From Usnea hakonensis (taxonomy: Eukaryota > Ascomycota > Lecanoromycetes > Lecanorales > Parmeliaceae): a DNA stretch of 64,000 nucleotides. The translations under genes and the position numbers were made by a program. The stretch is taken from NCBI GenBank assembly GCA_013423325.1, contig BLJB01000014.1, positions 62,001-126,000 on the forward strand. The letters run 5' to 3'. This document shows positions 55,430-64,000 of the stretch, in pieces; position 1 is the stretch's first letter, and each line of letters begins with the position of its first letter. Below the pieces are notes generated by a model. The model did not search any database, was not told where the DNA came from, and saw only the letters and a program-made list of their open reading frames with translations.

Positions 55430-56387
55430 TCAGTCGTCCGTCAATTGGTCTAGTATTCGAATACTCAAGACCATCACGAGCAACCCTACCGCTCCCAGAG
55501 CCATCCCACCAAAACCTACCCACCCCAACACCAAAGATATGGGCCCAACTGCGCTTTTGACTGTTCCATAGCCTAAGTGTTGAGCTGTTGTCGCCGCCGC
55601 CACCGAGGCTGTATGCTGCCATATCATTGACACTAGGGCTAGCAAAGAAGCCAAGGTTGAGGCGGCCAGAGCTATCAAGGAGACTGGGCGGGAAGGGAAA
55701 GGTTTCACCTCAATATCATCACCGTCAGCGTCCATCTCTTCATGCCAGCCCGGGAATGTGAGTAGGAGGCAGATGGACACGAAGGCGAGCGCAATGGCTG
55801 CAATACTGGTATTCATAAATGGGATAGTCAATGTCTGGGCTCAAGCAAGGTCACCTCGAAGACGGCAGATACTATATATGGAAAGGATTCGCAGTGACTT
55901 ACAATAATCCGCAGAAAATGATCTCCTCTCTGAATCTTGCTTGCGTCCAGATCAAATTTAGCGGGTCTTGATACGGTTGGAATTGCCTAGCAAGTCCAGC
56001 CGAGTCGCTACTGCACTCCCAAATCTCTCCTGCGTATTTCAGACAAAGTCCGAAATAACCTGCGCGTACTCTGAGCGAGGAGCCGTTGACAAGCGTTGAG
56101 AAAGTATTCGCTAGACCAGGATTCACCTGTTCTGGTGGAGATGAGTGAGGGATAGCTTGGTAGGATAATTCGGTGAGATAGAGGCCAAGGGTTGTTGGAG
56201 TAGAGGAAGTACAAGCCGATAAAACGAGCGCTGTAATGTTGTAAGTACATGGCTAGCGACTCTTCCATAGTTGCTTCTTTGATTGAGAATCTTTTCTCAT
56301 CTTTTCCCATTCAATAAAAGTCCTCAATGGACTTGCAAGACGTGTCTACTCACAAAAGAAAATTATAGCTATTGCTTGGAACATCAT
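55430..56387 (-). CDS. Fig1-like four-helix membrane protein (low-affinity calcium uptake / mating fusion)
   Basis: Three exons, 56387-56354, 56230-55903 and 55805-55430, total 738 bases (245 residues), phases 1 and 2. Helix 1 is formed across the first splice: MMFQAIAIIFF joined to SLVLSACTSS. The Fig1 signature follows: VRAGYFGLCLKYAGEIWECS, with the G-Y-F-G-L-C core and the second cysteine, then REEIIFCGLL joined to FIAAIALAFVSICLLLTFPG (helix 2), SLIALAASTLASLLALVSMI (helix 3) and GWVGFGGMALGAVGLLVMV (helix 4). In yeast and Neurospora/Aspergillus Fig1 acts at the plasma membrane in calcium influx and in cell fusion during mating. A 34-base first exon is small but has a good GTGAGT donor. 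It diverges from the CorA-like gene across 610 bases. Confidence 0.88.
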
Positions 56388-56997
56388 CAGGACATGACTG
56401 TAGTGTAGAAACGGTAAGGCCCCTCAAATTTGATCATTGTCAGCCCGTTGAGCAATATTCTCAGTGGTCGAATGGCTGTAACGCACTCCGAAAGGACATC
56501 AGGAATCTTGTTCCCGCCATCTGTGTATCAAGGTGTCGGATCCTACACAGTCATTCACGTCTCGTGATTGCGTTTAGAGTGTAAGAGAGGACTGCACGAC
56601 GTTTGGCGAGAGATTTAGTTCCCTCAGTTTCTGTTGAGCAACGAGGCTGTCACTGCGGGGCTGTACCTGCAGCTACGGGAGTACAGCAGCTCACCTTCCT
56701 AAACGGGACTAGATTGGAACCTCGTGGAACATCTTCTGCCTTTCTCATTCGCCAAACCTGAAATTACATGCGTGGGGCTCCAACTGCGCACGTCCTTTGA
56801 AGGGAGGTGAGATGACTGCGCGCTATTTTGACATTCGCATGCTCCCCCTTTCTTCGTTCAACACCACCAGCTAACGCGCCAATTCGCTCAAAAGCTAAAC
56901 CGATCGACCTCTACTGTCCATAGCGGTTATACATCCTGGATTGGCACTTGAATGTCGCTTTACTCGGTGCCATTTCTGCAGCAGCTGATGCAACATT
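56388..56997. promoter_or_regulatory. Divergent region between Fig1-like and CorA-like genes
   Basis: 610 bases between two start codons on opposite strands. It must hold both promoters. No specific site can be named. Confidence 0.4.
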
Positions 56998-59900
56998 TTG
57001 GATACTTTAATAGAGAAAATGTCGAGGAGTCAGATAGCTGGCAGCACCTCGGAAGTCGGTGACATCATAATACCAAAGAAAGGGTCAGCAAACAACCCAG
57101 AAGCCGACTCGGCGGTTGTAGCCTCCAATTATGAGAATGTATTCGTCGCTGGGGCTTTACGGGTCAGCGAGGATGGCCTCAACCCTAGTGCCGTCTCTCA
57201 GGTCTCGGATGGTAGTAACTCGCTGTTGCCCCCAATTGAGAGGACCTCTTTGGAGGCTCTAGAGCTAGCTCCTTCGCTCGCCAATGCTGCATTGTCAGAA
57301 GATCAAGAAGCAGTGACCACTGTTTTACCTGATTCAATCGATGGTGCATCGGACGTTAGTATCTCACTGATGTCGTCAATTGAGAGGTCTTCATTGAAGG
57401 TTCTAGAATTAGCTCCTTCGCTCGCTCATGCTGCATTGCCCGAAAACCAAGAAGCAATATCTACTGCTTTACCAATATCGACCTATGGTGGATCAAGCCA
57501 AGAGTCTCTTGAAAGTTCTGATCACAGCACCGGTCAAGCAACCGGTCAAAATCTACAAGTCGTCAAATTCCTCAAAACTTACACGTCGACGATCAAGATC
57601 CTCAGCTCTCATTTACCACATCTTAAGAACGTCCAAGAACAAAGTCTTCGCAAAAACGTCGACGTAACATGTTATGACTACGCAGATAATGCGTTGGCTT
57701 CAGTCACAGCCTTTCAACAAAGTGGAAGGAATGCAGAACTTCGAACCACTGAGGGCATGTCGCTGGATCAGTACCTGGGAGATACACCGTCTGATGGCAC
57801 TCAACTCCGGCTCATCGTTGCCAGTGACCTGTCCACAGCTTTGATTGAATGTCTTGGCAGTTCTTTATCGATGAGTCCCGAAGTGTACGAAGAGCATCTA
57901 TTGAATTCTGGCTGGCGCAACGGATCATACGACGACAACGAACCTGACACTTGGGTTACGAGAGACATGAAGAAAAGCCATATGTCAATCAGATGGTACA
58001 GGCCAGTGAAGAGAACACTACGGCAGCCGTATTCAACAGTGGAGCGGAAGGAGTTTTTAACTTCTGAGACCCAACCCTTCTCTTGGACGGAGGCGGTTCT
58101 TGACGAGCATGGAAAACCCCATGGTGTCAAGCATCAACTAAGACCAAGAACTAACATACTGAGGCGGGACTGGCAAATGAACACAAACGCAGACGCGGAA
58201 ATTTCAGTGGGAAGCTTTGCGGCATGGGAAGAAAGGGCAACTATTTGGAGTAAACAATACTGCAACCTTCGCGTTGGTAAGACCTACTCGCCTTAGATTC
58301 GTCTGGCTGAATAGCTGAGTGAAGTATTCCAGTTGTCCTGTTGCTCGACCCATTGCCAATAGCCGAGGACGAAATGAGCGGTGCAGCCGAGGCACTGCAA
58401 AGACTGGGTGTATATCAAATCGAGCCTACCGCTACACGCCAAGGAGGGAGTAGAGGAGAAAAACGTGCGCCAGGGTCATCGGCTAGAGGTCGACTAACGA
58501 GGGGGCTCGCCGATTTGAGCATCTTTTTTAGATCTTGGCGCAAATCTGATCAGAGCTTCTCCATTCGGTCGATTATAAAGTTACTCATTGGTAAGCCTCA
58601 GCGACCTCAAAACTCTTCTAGTGATGGTAGGCAACCTACACAAGAACCAGAGTCATCTCAAAGTACAGAAGACCCTGAAAGCGGTCGACTAGGCACGAAA
58701 CGGCAGAAAAGGAATAGGGGTTGGAGTCGCCCAACAAATCGCAGCGAAGTGCCAGAGTGGCTTGACCGTCTGTTGGGACGGTCGGAAAAGAAAGGGGACC
58801 AAGTAAATCGAGGCGAAGCCTTATATATTCCGGAGGAAAAAGAAGGAATACAGATAAAAACCCTTGAACCCATATATCGTTGTATGTTTGAAGGGTTGTA
58901 CCCAAGAGGACCTGTAGTCGACTACGACACATTGATGGATCCCGAAAATGTTGGTATCCTCGCTGAGTACTTGGACGGTACGAAGGCTACTGCAGCGACC
59001 TTTCAGGAGTGGTTGACCCACAGTGATGTTGGGCGATCTCCTAGGGTTGGACCTGCATCATACCTGGTGTATCTCTTCGAGATTGTGCACAACGATACAA
59101 TGAACACATTGCGGCATATGGAATTCTCATTACGAGAGATTGGCCAGCATATCCTTGATGACTCCTTGATACAACAGAGGCTTGTCCACTGGCGGCATCT
59201 CCTAGAACGATTCGGCACAGAGCTGCAGCACCTCGAAGACTCTCTGCGCAGATTTTCCGTGTTCGCCAGTGCCTCTGGATACTCTCACCCAGTCGGGGCG
59301 GAAAGCCCAGAAAGAGATCCATCTCCAATCGAAAAACTAGTGGAAGATAGTGTCTCCCAGATAAAGTTTGTCCGCCAAATGACCACTCGTTCTCACAAAT
59401 CTCTGATGGCCAACATGTCTATTGTTGAAAGTAAACGTGGCATCGCAGAAGCCGAAAGCGTAACTAAGCTCACCGAACTTGCCTTCTTCTTCATCCCACT
59501 TACTTTCTCGGCAAGCATCTTCAGCATGCAAGTCAAAGAGCTGAACGCATCTCGAATCTCTATAGCAGCTTTCTTTGTACTCGCAACCATCATCACAACG
59601 GCTTCATATGCCCTCCGCCTCGTCATTCGCAGCCAAAAAGTCATCAGAGGGCAGCGAGAGCTCCTAAAGAACATTAGGAATGATAGAAATTTAGCGCTTG
59701 GAGTTCCTGTGCCAACCGGGCTCTTTATTGCCTGGATATCCCGCTGGGTCTGGGGCCGATTCGGCATTCTCACCATCATTGTCACATTTGAAGTCGCGCT
59801 GCTCGTTTCGCTAACAGCAGTCATATGGACGAGGGAGCTGAATCACGCCTTCAAAATTCTGCTCACGATACTTCTACTCACCTTCATTCTCGTAGCATCC

Positions 59901-60305
59901 TTTGTTACCGCCAAGGCTATGCTTTTTGTAGATCACCGCGGCCTACGCGTTAGGCGTGACATCTTCAGACCTGATCAGGAGCCTGAAAAGAGACCATACC
60001 AACCTCCTTTTAGCATTACGCGAACAACGGCTGAAATCTTCCCTTGGCTTTTGAGTCGCTCGTTCCTGATTGGGCTTGCCGCAACGGCCGTCGGTGCAGG
60101 ACCATCTGCCGCGCTCTGGACTAGTCAACTCACGCTTGGCATCAAAGTAGGTGTCACAATAGTGCTTGGAATGCTCTATGTCTGCACTATTGTTTATTTG
60201 GTGCTTCGAACAATCCGAAATAAAGAGCAAGATGAGGCCACGGAAGATGAGGCCACGGAAGATGAGGCCACGGAAGATGAGGCCACGGAAGATGAGACCA
60301 ATTGA
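56998..60305 (+). CDS. Large CorA-like divalent cation channel/transporter
   Basis: Two exons, 56998-58276 and 58333-60305, with a 56-base intron (GTAAGA...TTCCAG), phase 1, give 1083 residues. An N-terminal extension contains two copies of an about 45-residue unit (each with IERTSLEALELAPSLANAAL or IERSSLKVLELAPSLAHAAL). Then come YEEHLLNSGWRNGSYDD and DTWVTRDMKKSHMSIRWYRP, typical of fungal CorA-like proteins. The ion-channel part is at about residues 820-1060: a long helix (MANMSIVESKRGIAEAESVT), LTELAFFFIPLTFSASIFSM (the GMN-loop position reads FSM rather than GMN), and further hydrophobic segments. There are about six spans in all, more than the two of bacterial CorA. The C-terminus is a D-E-A-T-E tandem repeat. 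Ion specificity cannot be inferred. The start at the nearby Met (57019) is equally possible. Confidence 0.85.
60234..60301 (+). repeat. 15-base tandem repeat in coding sequence
   Basis: About 4.5 perfect copies of GATGAGGCCACGGAA at the end of the CorA-like gene, encoding repeated DEATE; the last unit has one change (ACC). The 15-base unit keeps the frame, so copy-number change would lengthen or shorten the acidic tail. Confidence 0.95.
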
Positions 60306-62478
60306 GATATTGAGGCGTCGATAGCTTTGCTTAACAGAGTTCATAACCGACAGCCTCATCCCGCTACTTCCTTCTCCAAGACACGAAGCCTGATAGCAGC
60401 CATACTACTGCCAGAAAACCCTACAACAAAGAGCTAGTGCACTTCGAGTGACAGTGCAGCGTAAAAGGGGTGTAGATAATTGACCCATGCATCTTCCGAT
60501 CAAAGAGGACTGCTGAATGATGCCTTGTGAGCTCCCCCTAAGCTTTCCATCCTGCTCTTAGGTCTATCTCAAAAGAACACAGGCTAAAGAAGTCTCCTCG
60601 GTGTGTTTGGAGTAAAATTCTTGACCACACATAAATCCGCAAATACCCTGCGTTGCAAACCTTCAGTAGATTGTTTCGCCTTCTTCGGCGCCAACGTCCC
60701 AACATGTCTTGCGAGCTACGTAAAGGTTGTCTTTTTTGTCAAATGAACCCGAGGATAGTAGACACGCTTGTCTGATGATCGAATTTTCGAGCACGGCTCT
60801 AGAGAAAAGACTTGGGTGGTTGTATTGATTCTCATTGTTTTGGTGTGTTATTGGGTCCAATGAATACAGCACTTCTTCGTGCAAAGCGAAATTTATCGGG
60901 TCCACCACTCCGAGGAGAGGGTATCCGCAGGCACGGGAACGGTAAGTCTGGATTGGTATATCCTACCCTACTGTACCATAATCAATCAAATGAAAGTTCT
61001 GTGTTAAGTGTTTCATATTTTCGAGGCCGTCCCGCTTCTAGCTCAGATGAGGAGAGTGTCGTGTAAGAAGCGATTATATTTACGTTTGGTTCAGAACACG
61101 CGGACGCTGGATACTGCGCAGTCCATAAACCAGTGTCGACATCTCGAATGGAAATCCGTTGATGCTCCAATTGTATGTTTGCTTCCCGTCTCTAAACATA
61201 GCGATTCGGAGGTGAAAGTTTGATGAATTTTTCTTGCATTAAGGAATTCAAGTACGTATCAAAACATAAAGACCTTATGTTTAATTGGCTGACTACTAAG
61301 AATAGGAGACCATACTCTGTGCAGGCCACAGTTTCATGATCTAAATTATGGTTGCAATCGTAAGCTTTGTATTCATTCATGGACTTAGGATCTGCTTCAT
61401 GACTTGCCTCGTGGAGCACAGTGATACATACACACGGGCCGGATTCTTTTGATCAAGATAACATCACCAAGATATTAAGAAAAAGGGACGACATTCCTAG
61501 GTCGACTTCATCGATAGCCCGATATGCCGCGTTGGGGGCGGAGATGCTAATCTTGTGTAAAAATAGCTGTTGTGTTGGCTCTAATTTAGACGAGCTTCAA
61601 GTCGGATTTTCTAGATGTCGACTATCACCTTTCGCCATTTGATGTCTCTCTGGGCCTTTCGCCAGGCCAACTTCGTCGATCAAGATTCGATGATGCATCT
61701 ACTGAACTTATAGATGCCGACTAAAGCAAGGTACTGGCAGTTGAGACGGGACCAGCGGCAAGAAGCCGCTCCTGCCGCTGAACCTCGCTCAACTCTGAAA
61801 CGATTCCCTACCGACTACAACATACGGAGTATATTGACGGGAAAAAACGGGATGCGATCTATTTGAGTAGGGTAGGGACTAGCACTGTGTTTACAGATGC
61901 GAGTTCTATGACTTCATCATCGCTGGAGACAGCGCTCGCCATTAAGCGGTACGTTCGGCTGACCAAATATCTAAATACATACTCCGGTCGATCATCTCTA
62001 TTCTTCCATCATTACAACCCTCACTTTCCCGCTCTTAAATTATCTTTGTTTGAATGTCCTCCCTTTCCGTTTGAACTGTTTGACCTTCGCTCTCGGGCAA
62101 AGAAGACGAGAGAGATCTAGCAAGATGCATGACGTAGAGCTTGTTCCTGATGAGATCCCGTTCTTCTGCCGATCATGATGGTACCAATAATACTATTTTT
62201 GTCATTGACGGTAGATCAGATAATTCCTACTGTAACGTCTAGCGGAATGGTCTCAGACATGAGAGGCAGCTGTGGTCAGCCAAGTGTGCCTATGACGATG
62301 CAAGTAGGGCCTTTCGTGACCCTCTATTGCTGGGTCAATTTACCGCACTCCATCATGGCCGGAGGTAGATACATAAATACCCTCGCTGTACCGAGTTCTT
62401 CAAGTACCATTTTGCTTTCTCTCAAGCAAGTATATACTTGGAAGAACTCTATTAAGATAAACGAACAAACCAATCATC
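60306..62478. other. Intergenic, no supported gene
   Basis: About 2.2 kb. Short frames on both strands (for example 60908-60663 minus and 61863-62120 plus) lack motifs and splice support. The last 300 bases should contain the GH12 promoter; a TATATA-like element lies about 45 bases before the start codon (near 62430). Confidence 0.5.
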
Positions 62479-63340
62479 ATGTATTCTCTCCCTTTTATCG
62501 CTTCATTCCTAGCTGTGGCTGGCCCATCTCTCGCTGCCCCAACGTACCCAATTCCGTCAAACTCATCCACCTCTTCCAGTGCTTCGGGCGCTTCGAGTGC
62601 CTTAGACTGTAATCAGTACAGTCCAGTTACGTCGGGCGACTACGTCGTCAACCCTGACCAGTGGGGTCAGGTATCATCCGGGACATGTGTCCAGATCCAT
62701 CCATCCAGCGACGGCGGGCTGTCGTGGAGCGCTCAATGGAGTTGGCCTAGTGGAGGAACTAATGTCAAGAGTTACCCTAATGCCGAATTGAATAATTGGG
62801 AGTGCAAGCCTGTTAGCTCTTACCAAACTATTCAGTCTTCATGGAGCTGGGAGTAAGCAAGCCTTGCCAAGTCCTATGAATTCAATGACTTCTGTCCCAC
62901 TGTTTCCAGAAAGACATCTGACATTCATCAACAGCTACAGTCCCGACCCCACCAGCGCCGATGTCTCTTACGACGCCTTCGTCTCCGACGGCTCCTGCAC
63001 CGCAGGCCACAAAGCCGAAGTCATGATCTGGCTCGCCGCCTATAATCTCAACCCGATCTCCAATACCGGCGCCACCCCCTACAAGACAGGTGCAATTCCG
63101 GGCTGGAACCTATATGTTGGCACCAACTCCCAGACGGGTGTGCCGGCTTACAGTTTCGTGTCGCAAAACTCACCGATGAAGTCGTATAGTGGGAATTTGA
63201 TGACTTTCTTTAGTTACTTGGAGACGGAGGGGTTGATTGATGGGTCGGAGTATTTGCAGGAGATGCATGCGGGGACGGAGCCGGCGAGTGGGGATAGTGT
63301 GGTGTTTACTACGACGGGGTTTACGCTTTCGAGCGATTGA
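62479..63340 (+). CDS. GH12 endoglucanase / xyloglucanase, secreted
   Basis: Two exons, 62479-62852 and 62935-63340, with an 82-base intron (GTAAGC...CAACAG), phase 2, total 780 bases (259 residues). A signal peptide (MYSLPFIASFLAVAGPSLAA) is followed by a short Ser-rich linker and the GH12 beta-jelly-roll: WGQVSSGTCVQI, LSWSAQWSWPSGG, SSWSWDYS formed across the splice, ADVSYDAFV, then the nucleophile motif AEVMIWLAAYN (Glu), TGAIPGWNLYVGTN, YSFVSQN and the acid/base motif HAGTEPASGD (Glu). Both catalytic glutamates and the conserved W-x-W are present, so it should be active on beta-1,4-glucan or xyloglucan outside the cell. No carbohydrate-binding module. Confidence 0.93.
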
Positions 63341-63883
63341 AGGGGCTTGGCCAAGGTCTGGAAGCGGGTGCTGGTTACACGCCCAGGGATAAACGGAGCC
63401 ATCTCTTGTGAGACTCGTGGTGCGTCTACTACTGTGGAGCTGGAATGTACTTGTACCTTTGATAGAATGAAGAATGCTTCCCGGATTTCCTAACATCTTT
63501 GTTCAAAGCCCCGTCAAGTCGAAATAATATGTGTGTTTACCCATTCGAAGGCTGTAGTCGATATCGCTTACAATTGTATCAATTTGGCTAACGAAATTAA
63601 TTGAAGTGACAAATTCTCTTCGGGCCCGGGCTCAGTGAAAGGATTCACAATCGCTATTGTCCTACGTGAGGAATGTGGTGCTGAACCTGAAAGAGATGGA
63701 CGCAAAGAACAATGATCCCACACACAAAGTCCCCCGATGTCTTTTTCCTTTAAAACTCCAGTATCTGCGCAGTCCTCGAGACAAATCTTTCTGTTCAATT
63801 TCTGACAAGTACAACCTAACCATCAAGCAAAAGACTTTCAAACACAGCACTCCAAACCACCTACCATTTCAATAATATCAAAA
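63341..63883. other. Intergenic
   Basis: Three-prime flank of the GH12 gene and 5' flank of the partial gene at the right edge. Nothing else seen. Confidence 0.5.
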
Positions 63884-64000
63884 ATGTTCAAGAACATCAT
63901 CCCAACCTCCATCCTCCCTTCAGCATCTCTCATCCGCCTACGCATCACCGCCATGGCTGACCTCGCACACTCATATCAGATCGAGCTGGTCTCTACTCTG
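63884..64000 (+). CDS. Start of an unidentified gene, cut by window edge
   Basis: Open frame of 39 codons running off the right end, in a good start context (ATCAAAA before ATG) after a CA-rich leader typical of fungal mRNAs. The start (MFKNIIPTSILPSASLIRLR) is basic and hydroxylated without acidic residues, which could be a mitochondrial presequence; a second Met follows at codon 24. Too short to identify. Confidence 0.5.
   Translation, partial: MFKNIIPTSILPSASLIRLRITAMADLAHSYQIELVSTL

Overview
This window is nuclear DNA of a filamentous ascomycete fungus (Pezizomycotina). The evidence is that almost every gene is interrupted by short introns (mostly 38 to 90 bases, GT...AG, often with a CTAAC/CTAAT-like branch sequence), intergenic gaps are a few hundred to two thousand bases, and the protein families are typical of these fungi: fungal rhodopsin-domain membrane proteins, DUF6604, Fig1, a PIR1-like cell wall protein, Gnt1, fungal CorA-like channels, GH12 glucanase, HSPA12-like ATPase and STAND-type N-terminal domains. 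I cannot fix the class or species. Exon models were built by hand; in nearly all multi-exon genes the exon lengths and phases sum exactly to a multiple of three.

Layout. 1-8 kb: an acyl-protein thioesterase cut by the window edge, an ankyrin protein with a STAND-like N-terminus and a large DUF6604 protein, all on the minus strand. 8-20 kb: weak coding remnants, a newly assembled three-exon orphan gene, a double-MYND protein, a Fringe-like glycosyltransferase, a five-exon gene of unknown function, and an intron-containing tRNA-His. 20-28 kb: a Gnt1-type sugar transferase, diverging from a membrane-anchored aspartic-protease-like protein whose catalytic residues are gone, followed by decayed Gnt1 copies around a second single-pass surface protein. 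28-30 kb is low-complexity sequence with two tiny assembly gaps. 30-39 kb: a C2H2 zinc-finger protein, a membrane-anchored alpha/beta hydrolase, a rhodopsin-domain protein and a ten-exon amino acid/choline/GABA permease. 39-41.5 kb has microsatellites and no gene I can support.

41.5-64 kb is rich in cell-surface genes: a PIR1-like GPI cell wall protein, a small secreted protein, an HSPA12-like ATPase, two mucin-like single-pass membrane proteins, a 484-residue fungal orphan, a decayed Fig1 copy, an intact Fig1 gene diverging from a very large CorA-like ion channel, a secreted GH12 glucanase, and the start of one more gene at the right edge.

Working together: the strongest theme is the cell surface and its sensing (PIR, GPI, mucin-like and protease-like membrane proteins, rhodopsin-domain protein, Fig1, CorA, permease, GH12). 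I see no biosynthetic cluster, no transposase and no CRISPR. The most notable structure is DNA-level duplication followed by decay: fragments of both Gnt1 and Fig1 survive as broken copies 3.5 to 7 kb from the intact genes.
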